A stretch of 64,000 nt of DNA from Prescottella equi (GTDB taxonomy: Bacteria; Actinomycetota; Actinomycetes; Mycobacteriales; Mycobacteriaceae), in assembly GCF_020171745.1 (NCBI RefSeq), contig NZ_JAIVAH010000002.1, forward strand, positions 102,383-166,382, in the 5' to 3' direction. Both the position numbers and the translations under genes were made by a program. A model generated the notes under the pieces. That model saw nothing but the letters and a program-made list of their open reading frames with translations. It was not told the DNA's origin and made no database searches. Of the stretch, positions 26,462-35,705 are shown one piece after another (position 1 is the first letter of the stretch; each line of letters starts with the position of its first letter).

Positions 26462-27319
26462 ATGACGGACATTCGGAAGGTCACCGTGCTGGGCGCGGGA
26501 GTGCTCGGCTCCCAGATCGCCTTTCAGACGGCTTTCAAGGGATTCGAGGTCACCTCGTACGACATCGACGACAAAGCTCTCGACGCCGCGCGCGGTCGCT
26601 TCGCCGGCCTGGTCGACACGTATCGCCAGGACGTTCCCGGTGCCGACGACGGCAGCGCCGCCGCCACCCTGGACCGTCTCGCGCTGACGTCCGATCTCGA
26701 CGCGGCGGTCGCCGACGCGGATCTCGTCATCGAGGCGATTCCGGAGATCCTGTCGCTCAAGCAGGACACGTACCGCCGGATCGGCGCTGCCGCGCCGGAG
26801 CGGACGATCTTCGCGACGAACTCGTCGACGCTGCTGCCGAGTGACCTCGCCGAGGCCACCGGCCGCCCCGACCGTTTCCTCGCGCTGCACTTCGCGAACC
26901 GGGTGTGGCGGTTCAACACCGCCGAGGTGATGGGCACCGAGCAGACCGACCCCGAGGTGTTCCGCACCGTCGTCGAGTTCGCGACCGAGATCGGCATGGT
27001 CCCGATCGAACTGCACAAGGAGAAGGCGGGTTACGTGCTGAACTCGCTGCTCGTGCCGTTCCTGAACTCGGCGGCGGCCCTCGCCGCCGGTGGCTACGCC
27101 GAACCGGAGGATGTCGACAAGACCTGGAAGATCGCCACCGGCGCACCGATGGGACCGTTCCAGATCTTCGACATCATCGGCCTCACCACGCCGTACAACA
27201 TCATGGCGCACGGGGACGAGAACGCACAGAAGCTGGCGGTGTGGCTCAAGGAGAACTACATCGACAAGGGCAAGCTCGGCGTCGCGTCGGGCGAGGGCTT
27301 CTACCGCTACAAGGACTGA
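26462..27319 (+). CDS. 3-hydroxyacyl-CoA dehydrogenase
   Basis: 285 residues from ATG 26462 with GGAGGG at 26453-26458. VTVLGAGVLGSQIAFQTAFK is the NAD-binding loop; IFATNSSTLLPSDLAE and ALHFANRVWRFNTAEVM include the catalytic His. KAGYVLNSLLVPFLN starts the C-terminal dimerisation domain. It oxidises 3-hydroxybutyryl-CoA or a related hydroxyacyl-CoA. Divergent from the oxidoreductase at 25334; a fatty-acid or aromatic degradation role is likely. Confidence 0.92.
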   Translation: MTDIRKVTVLGAGVLGSQIAFQTAFKGFEVTSYDIDDKALDAARGRFAGLVDTYRQDVPGADDGSAAATLDRLALTSDLDAAVADADLVIEAIPEILSLKQDTYRRIGAAAPERTIFATNSSTLLPSDLAEATGRPDRFLALHFANRVWRFNTAEVMGTEQTDPEVFRTVVEFATEIGMVPIELHKEKAGYVLNSLLVPFLNSAAALAAGGYAEPEDVDKTWKIATGAPMGPFQIFDIIGLTTPYNIMAHGDENAQKLAVWLKENYIDKGKLGVASGEGFYRYKD

Positions 27320-27342
27320 CCACCTGATCTGACACGGATCGA

Positions 27343-27375
27343 GGGACAGGCGCACCGTTTGTCGGCACCTGTCCC
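27343..27375. terminator. Bidirectional terminator
   Basis: Imperfect 11-bp arms (27343-27353 and 27365-27375, one mismatch) lie between convergent genes ending at 27319 and 27387. Confidence 0.6.
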
Positions 27376-27386
27376 CCGACATCCCG

Positions 27387-29495
27387 TCAGACCGAGACCG
27401 GCACCCGTTCCGGCTCGACCTCGAGCGGCTGCGTCCGGACGGGCCGGAACCGGTCGATGATCACGACGCAGAGCAGGGAGACGGCTCCCCAGATCACGAA
27501 CGTGAGCAGGTGGCCCCCGACGGTGTCACCACCGAAGTACAGGATCGACCGCACCGACTCGACCGCCGCAGGCATCGGCAGGACGTCGTGCAGGAACCGG
27601 AAGATCGTGGGTTCCATGTAGATCGACAGCGCGCCACCGGACGCCGGGACCCCCAGGAACATGAGGACCGCAACGACCGGGAGTACGGCCAGCACACCGA
27701 GCAGACGCACGAAGACGGTGGTGAACAGCGCGACCGAGACGATCGCGACGATGCCGGTCCCCACCAGCGGCAGGAAATGGCCGTCCACCGCGCCGACGAT
27801 CGGATCCGCGATCACCCACAACACCGTGGACATGAACACCGCGAATCCGGCCACGACGGGCACCAGCTTGCGTAGCGGCATCACCATCGGAGCGGCACCG
27901 AAGGCGACGACGACCACCATGAAGCCGGACATGATCCAGCCCATCGCGAGGTACAGGCTGACGGTGCCCATCGTGTCGCCGTCCCCGAGCGATGCCACGG
28001 TCTCCGTCTCGAGCGGCATGCCCTGCCCCGCGGACACCTGACCGAACACCTGCTGCACCACCTGCTGCTGACTCATCCCCGCGGCCTCGTTGGTGACGAG
28101 GGTGGCCGACGGGTTCTCGGCCGACGGTAGGACGTATGCCGCCACCAGGGTGCGGTCCTCGATCTGTTGCCGGGCGTCGTCGATCGAGCCGGACACGGTG
28201 AGGTCGAACAGCCCCGGCATGCTCCGCTCGAGCCCGTCCGCCATCTGCTGGGCCTGCTCGGTGCTCGCGGCGACGACCGCGACGGGCATGTCCTTCGGCG
28301 CGGGCTGGTACATCGCCCCCAGCATCAGCGACAGCATCATCACGACCATCGCGACGGGGAAGAACCCGAGGAGGGCGTAACGGACCCGGTTGCTGGTCGG
28401 GCGGGGTCCGGCGGTGATCGACGGCATCGTCACTTCGGGGTCGCCGGCCTCGGGGCTGCGGCGTCGCTTCAGCGCGTCGATGCCGAGCGTTGCCGCGAGC
28501 GCGACGAGTCCTCCGACGACGAGCACGGCCACGTGGGTGCCCACTCCGTTTCCACCGAAGTAGATGACCGACCGCAGGGCCTCACCGGTCGCCGGCGTCG
28601 GCAGGAAGTTGTGCAGCGTCGCGTACAGCGACGGCATCGTGTGCACGGACATACCCATGTTCGACGCGGGTACGCCGAGGACCATCAGGAAGAGCATGCC
28701 CGCCAGCACCGCCATCGGACCGAGGATGCGGGTGAGGAACAGTTGCACCAGGCCGACAGCGAAGACGGCGAGCCACGAAATGCCCAGGATCGCAGCGGTA
28801 TTGCCGTCGAGGGCCCCCAGGATCGGTCCGGCGATCAGCCACACCAGCCCGGCCACCAGCGCAGCCCAGCCCGCGAGCAGCGGAACGAATCGACGCACCC
28901 GCAGCAGCTCCGGCGAATTCGACAGCATGATGCTCAGCGGCATGTAGCCGGCGAGCATCAACGCCGTGGTCATGAACATCGCGGCCAGACCGGCCGAGTC
29001 GCGTTCGGGGAGCGGTGCCAGGTCCTGGTTCTGCAGAGCGATCGCCTGCTCGAACGCCTGCGGCGCCACGAGCCCGGTGACCGTGGAGACCTGGGATGCG
29101 CCCGCAGCGCCGGCGGTGTACATCGTGGCGGTGCCGTCGCCGGTGCCGGACAGCACGACGGCGCCGGCGACCTCGCGGTCCAGCACCGCCTGGCGCGCAT
29201 CGGCGTCGGAGCCGACCACCCGGACGTCCACGGCCGACGGATCGGCGGCGGTGAGCGCGTCGGCGAACTCCTGAGCCTGCTGCGCCGGACCCGCGACGGC
29301 GATCGGCATGTCGTGCGGGGTCGGGGCGTGCATCGACGCGAGATAGCCCGTGACCATCATGCCGACCATCAGGAACGGCATGAGCACGATCGCGACGTAT
29401 CGGCCGATCCGCTCCTTCTTGGCCCGGGCCAGTTCTGCCGCGGAAGCCTCGGTGCTGTCGGGAGGGCCCTCGGTCGCCGTGGACGTTTCTGTCAT
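27387..29495 (-). CDS. DUF3533/YhgE-like membrane protein, internal tandem duplication
   Basis: 702 residues from ATG 29495 with GAGGAG upstream. Two homologous halves (about residues 30-335 and 365-685) each contain an N-terminal helix, an extracytoplasmic domain opening with PTPHDMPIAV or PAPKDMPVAV, and about five helices ending in RSVIYFGGNGVG or RSILYFGGDTVG. The protein at 58624 is one such unit. The architecture resembles the membrane part of ABC-2/Pip-YhgE exporters, without an ATPase. Function unknown; the divergent TetR suggests an inducible export or envelope-stress role. Confidence 0.85.
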   Translation of the reverse strand: MTETSTATEGPPDSTEASAAELARAKKERIGRYVAIVLMPFLMVGMMVTGYLASMHAPTPHDMPIAVAGPAQQAQEFADALTAADPSAVDVRVVGSDADARQAVLDREVAGAVVLSGTGDGTATMYTAGAAGASQVSTVTGLVAPQAFEQAIALQNQDLAPLPERDSAGLAAMFMTTALMLAGYMPLSIMLSNSPELLRVRRFVPLLAGWAALVAGLVWLIAGPILGALDGNTAAILGISWLAVFAVGLVQLFLTRILGPMAVLAGMLFLMVLGVPASNMGMSVHTMPSLYATLHNFLPTPATGEALRSVIYFGGNGVGTHVAVLVVGGLVALAATLGIDALKRRRSPEAGDPEVTMPSITAGPRPTSNRVRYALLGFFPVAMVVMMLSLMLGAMYQPAPKDMPVAVVAASTEQAQQMADGLERSMPGLFDLTVSGSIDDARQQIEDRTLVAAYVLPSAENPSATLVTNEAAGMSQQQVVQQVFGQVSAGQGMPLETETVASLGDGDTMGTVSLYLAMGWIMSGFMVVVVAFGAAPMVMPLRKLVPVVAGFAVFMSTVLWVIADPIVGAVDGHFLPLVGTGIVAIVSVALFTTVFVRLLGVLAVLPVVAVLMFLGVPASGGALSIYMEPTIFRFLHDVLPMPAAVESVRSILYFGGDTVGGHLLTFVIWGAVSLLCVVIIDRFRPVRTQPLEVEPERVPVSV

Positions 29496-29646
29496 CGATT
29501 GCACTCCTCGTTGCCATGCGTGAAACCCGCCGGTGAACCACCGACCACCCAAAATTTACGCCAGCTGACTTAAATAGGACAATGTCGAAGGGCGGTGAGA
29601 TAGATCGCATCCGGATCCGCGGAACCGACGACCGTCGCATCCGGCC

Positions 29647-30324
29647 ATGTCGAGAGGGAGACAATTGGGACAGCACAGTGACCGCGTTCGCCACTCACTG
29701 ATGGATGCGGCCGAGGAACTGTTCGCGACACATGGCATCGACGCCGTGTCGAACCGGCGCATCGCCGAACATGCCGGCAACGCCAATCACTCCGCCGTGT
29801 CTTATCACTTCGGAGGGCACGACGAACTCGTCCACGCCCTACTTCTGCGCCAGTCCGAACGCATGCGGGCGCGCCGGGCCGAACTGGTCGGCGAACTCGG
29901 CGACGACCCCGGACTCGCCGACCTGCTCGCGAGCCTGATCGTGCCGTTCACCGACTACCTGGCGTCGGCGCCGGTTCCCAGTTGGCGGGCCCGTTTCCTG
30001 CAGCAACTGCGCACGGTCCCGTCGGCCGCGGCGACGGTGGCCGAGTCGATCACCGCCGATCCGCTGATCGACGACTTGGTCCAGCAGATCCGCGGGATCC
30101 TCGCGACGATTCCGGAACCGGTCCTGCGCGGCCGGTCCTGGATGATCGGCCGCATGACGATCGACGCGTCGGCCCAGTACGAGGCGCACATCCAGGACGG
30201 CGCCGCCCCCAACTGGACCGAGTTCGCGTACTTCCTCATCGACTCGTACGCCGGCATGCTGGCGGCGCCGGTGACACACCCTGGCGACTTCCTGGGGCAG
30301 TCGAAACTGTCGGATCTGCTGTAG
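29647..30324 (+). CDS. TetR family transcriptional regulator
   Basis: 225 residues from ATG 29647. No ribosome binding site precedes this ATG; TTG 29665 (LGQHSDRV), which has GAGAGGGAGA before it, is an alternative. The helix-turn-helix is DAAEELFATHGIDAVSNRRI with NHSAVSYHFGGHDELVHALL, close to the CerR/TetR type with a long C-terminal domain. Divergent from the duplicated DUF3533-like gene, its probable target. I see no clean palindrome in the 151-bp gap. Confidence 0.87.
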   Translation: MSRGRQLGQHSDRVRHSLMDAAEELFATHGIDAVSNRRIAEHAGNANHSAVSYHFGGHDELVHALLLRQSERMRARRAELVGELGDDPGLADLLASLIVPFTDYLASAPVPSWRARFLQQLRTVPSAAATVAESITADPLIDDLVQQIRGILATIPEPVLRGRSWMIGRMTIDASAQYEAHIQDGAAPNWTEFAYFLIDSYAGMLAAPVTHPGDFLGQSKLSDLL

Positions 30325-30328
30325 CCGC

Positions 30329-31735
30329 TCAGGCGAGCAGCTTCTTCTGCACCTTCCCCATGGCGTTGCGCGGCAGCGACTCGACCAGGCGGACCTCGCG
30401 CGGCCGCTTGTGCACCGAGAGCTGCGATGCGACGTGGTCGATCAGCGCCCGCTCGTCGAGTCCGTCGCCGACGACGAACGCGACGATGCGCTGGCCGAGG
30501 TCGGCGTCGGGCAGACCGACGACCGCGGCCTCCTTGACGCCGGGGTGCCCGAGCAGCGCCGTCTCCACCTCACCGGCGCCGATGCGGTAGCCGCCGGACT
30601 TGATGAGGTCGGTGGACTCGCGGCCGACGATGCGGTGGAAGCCGCCGGCGTCGATCACCGCGACGTCACCGGTCTTGAACCAGCCGTCCTCGGTCCACGA
30701 CTCGGCAGTCGCCTCCGGCCGGTTCAGGTAGCCGTCGAACAGCGTCGCGCCGCGAACCTGCAGGCCGCCGATGCTCTCGCCGTCGTGCGGCACCTCGCCG
30801 CCGTGCTCGTCGCGCAGCCGGGTCTCGACACCGCGGACCGGCAGGCCCACCCAGCCGGGGCGACGTTCGCCGTCGACGCGGGTGCTGATCGTCAGCATGG
30901 TCTCGCTCATGCCGTAGCGCTCGATCGGGGTGAGCCCGGTGAGTTCGCGCAGTCGCTCGAACACCGGCACGGGCAGCGGCGCGCTGCCCGACACCAGCAG
31001 CCGGGCACCGCTCAACGCGCGGGCCGAGTCCGCGTCGTCGGCGATCCGCGACCACACGGTGGGCACGCCGAAGTACAGCGAACCGTGCGCCTCGGCGTAC
31101 GCCTGCGGTGTCGGCTTGACGGTGTGGATCAGCCGGCTGCCCACCCGCAGGGGGCCGAGGACGCCGAGGATCAAGCCGTGCACGTGGAACAGCGGAAGAC
31201 CGTGCACCAGAACGTCCTTGGACGTCCAGTCCCACGCCTCGGCGAGCGCGTCGATGCCCGCGGCGATCGCGCGACGGCTCAGCAGCACGCCCTTCGGCGG
31301 ACCCGTCGTGCCCGACGTGTAGAGCACGAACGCGGTCGACGACGGGTGCGGTTCGGGATGGCCGTGCCAGTCGCGCGCGTGCACGCGCACCGGCACCGCC
31401 GGCAGCGCGGATCCCTCCGGAGCCCGGCCGAGCCACGCCTGCGCACCGGAGTCGGACAGGATGTGCTCGAGTTCGGCGGGGCCCGAATCCGGCGGGACCG
31501 GGACGACCGTGACACCCGCGAGCAGGCAGCCGACGACGGCGATGATCGTCGCCGGGGTGGGCTCGGCCAGCACCGCGACCACGCGGGCGCCGGCAATACG
31601 CTTGGCCAGCGCCCCGGCCGCGCCGAGGATGTCGGTGCGCGAGAGCGCGGTGTCGCCGATCCGGACGGCGTCGGGCATGTCGTCGCCGCGCGCGACGGCG
31701 AGGGGATTGAGCGAACTGAGCAGCACGACGCTCAC
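30329..31735 (-). CDS. fadD36: FadD36-like acyl-CoA synthetase
   Basis: 468 residues from GTG 31735. FVLYTSGTTGPPKGVLLSRR is the AMP-binding motif, WFKTGDVAVID and RESTDLIKSGGYRIGAGEVE the later adenylation motifs, and RNAMGKVQKKLL contains the catalytic Lys. The compact size and sequence resemble malonyl/methylmalonyl-CoA synthetase (MatB). In M. tuberculosis FadD36 (Rv1193) lies in the same neighbourhood as the proline genes. Short-chain or dicarboxylic acid activation is likely. Confidence 0.88.
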   Translation of the reverse strand: MSVVLLSSLNPLAVARGDDMPDAVRIGDTALSRTDILGAAGALAKRIAGARVVAVLAEPTPATIIAVVGCLLAGVTVVPVPPDSGPAELEHILSDSGAQAWLGRAPEGSALPAVPVRVHARDWHGHPEPHPSSTAFVLYTSGTTGPPKGVLLSRRAIAAGIDALAEAWDWTSKDVLVHGLPLFHVHGLILGVLGPLRVGSRLIHTVKPTPQAYAEAHGSLYFGVPTVWSRIADDADSARALSGARLLVSGSAPLPVPVFERLRELTGLTPIERYGMSETMLTISTRVDGERRPGWVGLPVRGVETRLRDEHGGEVPHDGESIGGLQVRGATLFDGYLNRPEATAESWTEDGWFKTGDVAVIDAGGFHRIVGRESTDLIKSGGYRIGAGEVETALLGHPGVKEAAVVGLPDADLGQRIVAFVVGDGLDERALIDHVASQLSVHKRPREVRLVESLPRNAMGKVQKKLLA

Positions 31736-31751
31736 TGTCTCACATCGCGCG

Positions 31752-32720
31752 TCAGCCCCGGGAGAGCGTCGAGCGCAGGAAGAACCTGAGGTTCGACGGC
31801 CGCTCCGCCAACCGCCGCATGAAGTACCCGTACCACTGCACCCCGAACGGCACGTAGACCCGCACCCGACGGCCGGCATCGACCAACCGGGCCTGCTCGA
31901 GGTCGCGAATGCCGAACAGCATCTGGTGCTCGAAATCCTCTGCTCCCCGGCCGGTTTCCGCGAGCATGCCGTCCACCGCGGCGATCATCGCCGGGTCGTG
32001 GGTGGCCACCATCGGATAGCCGTCGCCCTTCATCAGGATGCTCAGACACCGCAGATACGACGCGTCGACCTCGGTGCGCGCCCGGTACGCCACCGACTCC
32101 GGTTCGCGGTACGCGCCCTTGCACAGCCGGATCCGCGATCCGGCGCCCGCAAGGTCCCGGCAGTCGCCCTCGGTCCGCCGCAGGTACGCCTGCAGTACCG
32201 TGCCGAGCCACGGGAAGTCGGCGCGCAGCTCGCGCACGATCGCCAGCGTGGAGTCGGTGCGGGTGTGGTCCTCGGCGTCGACCGTGACCCACACCCCGTG
32301 CTCGTGCGCCGCCGCGCAGATCGTCCGGGCGTGGTCGAGGGCGATCTTGTCGCCGTCGCCCGGCAGCCCCTGGCCCAGCGCGGACAGCTTCACCGACACC
32401 TCGAGCGGCCGTACTCCGCTCGCCCCGGACTGCGGCAGCCGCGCGAGTTCGGCGAGCAGTTCGAGGTACGCGACGACGGTGTCCCGGGCCTGTTCCACGT
32501 CGAGCGTGTCCTCACCCAGGTAGTCGATGCTCACCGACCGGCCCGCGACCAGCAGCGTCGACACCGCGGCCATCGCGTCGGCGAGCGACTCCCCCGCCAC
32601 GAAGCGGCGCACGATCGACTTCGTGACCGGCGCCCGCGTGACCGCACTCTTGACCCGAGACGACCGCGCCGCGGCCAGGATCGCCGGCCGCAGCGGATTC
32701 GACAGGACGCTCGGCGTCAT
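31752..32720 (-). CDS. putB: Proline dehydrogenase
   Basis: 322 residues, a monofunctional FAD-dependent PRODH barrel. VSVKLSALGQGLP, VTVDAEDHTRTD, RIRLCKGAYREPESVAY and YVPFGVQWYGYFMRRLAERP are the flavin- and proline-binding strands. It oxidises proline to pyrroline-5-carboxylate at the membrane. Its ATG overlaps the rocA stop by 4 nt, so the two catabolic enzymes are co-translated, as in Rv1187-Rv1188. Confidence 0.94.
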   Translation of the reverse strand: MTPSVLSNPLRPAILAAARSSRVKSAVTRAPVTKSIVRRFVAGESLADAMAAVSTLLVAGRSVSIDYLGEDTLDVEQARDTVVAYLELLAELARLPQSGASGVRPLEVSVKLSALGQGLPGDGDKIALDHARTICAAAHEHGVWVTVDAEDHTRTDSTLAIVRELRADFPWLGTVLQAYLRRTEGDCRDLAGAGSRIRLCKGAYREPESVAYRARTEVDASYLRCLSILMKGDGYPMVATHDPAMIAAVDGMLAETGRGAEDFEHQMLFGIRDLEQARLVDAGRRVRVYVPFGVQWYGYFMRRLAERPSNLRFFLRSTLSRG

Positions 32721-34366
32721 CGCCCCCGCTCCGGCCCCATGTGCGGGTAGCGGTGATCGGTCGGCGGGACGAACGTCTCCTTGATCGTGCGCGCCGACAC
32801 CCAGCGCAGCAGGTTGAGCGGTGAGCCCGCCTTGTCGTTGGTGCCGGACGCCCGGGCGCCCCCGAACGGCTGCTGGCCCACCACGGCGCCGGTCGGCTTG
32901 TCGTTGACGTAGAAGTTTCCGGCCGTGTAACGCAGTGCGGCCGAGGCCTGTTCGATCGCGGCGCGGTCGGTGGCCACCACTGCGCCCGTCAGTGCGTACG
33001 CGGCCGCGGTGTCCACGGCGGTGAGTACGTCGGCGAACGCGTCGGGGGCGGAATCGTCGTAGACGTGGATCGAGAGGATCGGACCGAAGTACTCCTTCGC
33101 GAGCGCCTCGTCCCCCGGATCGTCGACCAGCAGGACGGTGGGCCGGACGAAGTAGCCGACGCTGTCGTCGTACTTGCCGCCCACCGTGATCTGTACGCCT
33201 TCGGCGCCGCGGGCCCGCTCGATCGCCGCGACGCTCTTGTCGTAGGCACGCCGGTCGATGAGCGCGCCGCCGAAGTTCTCCAGGTCGCCGACGTCGCCGT
33301 AGGAGAGGGCGTCGACCTCGGCGAGGAACTGGTCCCTCATCCCCGCCCACACCGAGCGCGGAATGTAGGCCCGCGACGCCGCCGAACACTTCTGGCCCTG
33401 GTACTCGTACGCCCCGCGGATCAGCGCGGTCGACAGCACCGCCGAATCGGCCGACGGGTGCGCGACCACGAAGTCCTTGCCGCCGGTCTCCCCCACCAGA
33501 CGCGGGTAGCTGCGATAGTCCGCGATGTTCGCCCCTACCTCACGCCACAGGTGCTGGAACGTCGCCGTCGAACCTGTGAAGTGGATACCCGCCAACCGCG
33601 GATCACGCAGCGCCACATCGGAAACCGCGAGACCGTCGCCGGTCAGCAGATTGATCACGCCCGGTGGCAGGCCGGCCGCCTCGAGCACGCGCAACGTCCA
33701 GTACGCGGCGAGCGTCTGGGTGGGCGACGGCTTCCAGATCACCGTGTTACCCATCAGCGCGGGCGCGGTCGGCAGGTTCCCGGCAATCGCGGTGAAGTTG
33801 AACGGCGTGATCGCGTAGACGAAGCCCTCGAGTGGGCGGTACTCGAGCCGGTTCCACACCCCGGTCGACGACGTGGGCTGCTCGGCGAGGATGCCGCGCG
33901 CGAAGTGCACGTTGAACCGCCAGAAGTCGACGAGCTCGCACGGCGCGTCGATCTCGGCCTGTTGGACGGACTTGGACTGCCCCAGCATCGTCGCCGCAGC
34001 GATCTTCTCCCGCCACGGCCCGGACATCAGGTCCGCGGCCCGCAGCAGCACCGCGGCCCGCTCGTCGAACGGTAGTTCCCGCCAAGCCGGCGCCGCCGCC
34101 GTCGCGGCCTCGATCGCCGCCGACGCGTCGTCGTACGTCGCATTCGTGTAGGTGCCGAGGATCGCGGAATGCCGGTGCGGTTGAACCACTTCCATCGGTT
34201 CGCCGCTACCGTGACGATGCTCGCCGCCGATGACGTGCGGGATCTCGAGAACCGCGGACGAGTGCTCCGCCAGTGCCCTCGTCAGACGATCGCGCTCGGG
34301 GCTGCCCGGCGCGTAGGTGTGGACCGGCTCGTTGTACGGCGCCGGTACGTGCGTGACGGCATCCAT
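32717..34366 (-). CDS. rocA: Delta-1-pyrroline-5-carboxylate dehydrogenase
   Basis: 549 residues from ATG 34366, preceded by GAGGAGGG. VGETGGKDFVVAHPSADSAV carries the general-base Glu and YEYQGQKCSAASRAYIPRSV the nucleophilic Cys of this aldehyde dehydrogenase. It converts the PutB product to glutamate with NAD+. The length matches the monofunctional enzyme (543 in M. tuberculosis). Confidence 0.95.
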   Translation of the reverse strand: MDAVTHVPAPYNEPVHTYAPGSPERDRLTRALAEHSSAVLEIPHVIGGEHRHGSGEPMEVVQPHRHSAILGTYTNATYDDASAAIEAATAAAPAWRELPFDERAAVLLRAADLMSGPWREKIAAATMLGQSKSVQQAEIDAPCELVDFWRFNVHFARGILAEQPTSSTGVWNRLEYRPLEGFVYAITPFNFTAIAGNLPTAPALMGNTVIWKPSPTQTLAAYWTLRVLEAAGLPPGVINLLTGDGLAVSDVALRDPRLAGIHFTGSTATFQHLWREVGANIADYRSYPRLVGETGGKDFVVAHPSADSAVLSTALIRGAYEYQGQKCSAASRAYIPRSVWAGMRDQFLAEVDALSYGDVGDLENFGGALIDRRAYDKSVAAIERARGAEGVQITVGGKYDDSVGYFVRPTVLLVDDPGDEALAKEYFGPILSIHVYDDSAPDAFADVLTAVDTAAAYALTGAVVATDRAAIEQASAALRYTAGNFYVNDKPTGAVVGQQPFGGARASGTNDKAGSPLNLLRWVSARTIKETFVPPTDHRYPHMGPERGR

Positions 34367-34437
34367 GCTGCCCTCCTCAGCCAGAGCCAAGTTCCTGCAA
34401 CCAAGCTCAGGCTACGCCCGACACCGCCTCCCGCGCC

Positions 34438-34546
34438 CCGCAACAAGTGCGCGAAGCGTCGGATCCCGAGCCCCCTCCCCGCGATAAGTGCGCAAAACGC
34501 GAGAACCCGGGCCCCACGCGCGCGACAAGTGCGCAAAACGCGGGAG
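34438..34546 (+). repeat. Intergenic 41-bp-period repeat, three copies
   Basis: Units with AAGTGCGC cores starting at 34445, 34486 and 34527, exactly 41 bp apart. The last two share the continuation CAAAACGCG(A/G)GA plus CCCGGG. The first unit is degenerate (AACAAGTGCGCGAAGCG). It lies in the 223-bp gap between rocA and dapC, which holds no ORF. Related to the copies at 23587-23652. Confidence 0.8.
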
Positions 34547-34589
34547 ACCCGGGTGCCCGGTGAGATCGGGACGGTGATCCGGACCGAGA

Positions 34590-35690
34590 TCAGGCCAGGC
34601 GCGCTGCCGCGGCCGCGATCCGCTCGTCCGAGGCGGTCAGGGCGATCCGCACGTGCTTGGCGCCGCGGGGTCCGTAGAAGTCACCCGGAGCGACCAGGAT
34701 GCCGCGTTCGGCGAACCAGTCGACCGTGGCGCGGCAGTCCTCGCCGCGGGTGGCCCACAGGTACAGCCCGGCCTCCGAGTCGTCGACGGTGAAGCCTGCA
34801 CCCCGCACCGCGGCCAGCAGGATCTCGCGGCGCCGGCGGTACCGCTCGCGCTGCTCCTTCTCCTGCTCGTCGTCGGTGAGCGCAGCCGCCATCGCGGCCT
34901 GGATCGGCGTCGGCACCATCATGCCCGCGTGCTTGCGGACCTCGAGCAACTCGCCGATCAGCGCCGGATCGCCCGCGAGGAAGCCGGCCCGGTAGCTGGC
35001 CAGGTTCGACGTCTTCGACAGCGAGTGGATCGCGAGCAGACCGGTATGGTCGCCGCCGCACACCCGCGGGTCGAGGATCGATACGGCCTCGCCCTCCCAG
35101 GTCAGGCCCAGGTAGCACTCGTCGGACGCGACGATCGCGCCGCGCTCACGCGCGAACTCGACCACCTTGCGCAGATGCTCGACACCGAGCACCTTGCCGG
35201 TCGGGTTGGACGGCGAATTCACGAAGATCAGGGCCGGCTTCTCCGGGCCCAGCTGCGCGGTGCCGTCGGCGCGCAGCACCCGGGCCCCGGCGAGCAGCCC
35301 GCCCACCTCGTACGTCGGGTAGGCCACCTCGGGAATGACCACCAGGTCGTCGGCGCCGAGGCCGAGCAGGCTCGGCAGCCACGCGATGACCTCCTTGGTA
35401 CCGATCACCGGCAGGATCGCCGCGGGATCGATCCCGGTCATGTTGTAGCGGCGGGCCAGCGATGCCGACGTCGCCTCACGCAGTGCGTCCGTCCCGTGCG
35501 TCGTCGGGTAGCCGGGCTCGGCCGACGCCGACGCCAGCGCGTCCCGAATGCCCGGTGCGACGGGGTCGACCGGGGTACCGACGGACAGGTTCACGATCCC
35601 GTCGGGATGCGACTGCGCCTTCTCCTTCGCCGACGCGAGGGAGTCCCACGGGAAATCGGGCAGGGACTGGGCCACGGGAATGCGAGGCAA
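34590..35690 (-). CDS. dapC: N-succinyldiaminopimelate aminotransferase
   Basis: 366 residues from TTG 35690. NSPSNPTGKVLGVEHLRKVV and IHSLSKTSNLASYRAGFLAG, with the PLP-binding Lys, are class I aminotransferase motifs; ends with FYGPRGAKHVRIALTASDER. In mycobacteria this gene (Rv1178) follows the ferredoxin fdxC, as here. It supplies N-succinyl-LL-DAP to DapE. The non-ATG start fits an operon with fdxC, whose stop is 16 nt before. Confidence 0.93.
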   Translation of the reverse strand: MPRIPVAQSLPDFPWDSLASAKEKAQSHPDGIVNLSVGTPVDPVAPGIRDALASASAEPGYPTTHGTDALREATSASLARRYNMTGIDPAAILPVIGTKEVIAWLPSLLGLGADDLVVIPEVAYPTYEVGGLLAGARVLRADGTAQLGPEKPALIFVNSPSNPTGKVLGVEHLRKVVEFARERGAIVASDECYLGLTWEGEAVSILDPRVCGGDHTGLLAIHSLSKTSNLASYRAGFLAGDPALIGELLEVRKHAGMMVPTPIQAAMAAALTDDEQEKEQRERYRRRREILLAAVRGAGFTVDDSEAGLYLWATRGEDCRATVDWFAERGILVAPGDFYGPRGAKHVRIALTASDERIAAAAARLA

Positions 35691-35705
35691 CGCCGGAACC
35701 CCTAC

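Noticed and set aside
29496..29646. Operator for the TetR at 29647
   Set aside because: The gap has a CGCATCCGG direct repeat and a CAGCTG hexamer but no convincing palindrome.
34438..34546. Possible mini-CRISPR
   Set aside because: Repeat about 23 bp with only ~18-bp spacers that are partly similar to each other, and no cas genes in the window.
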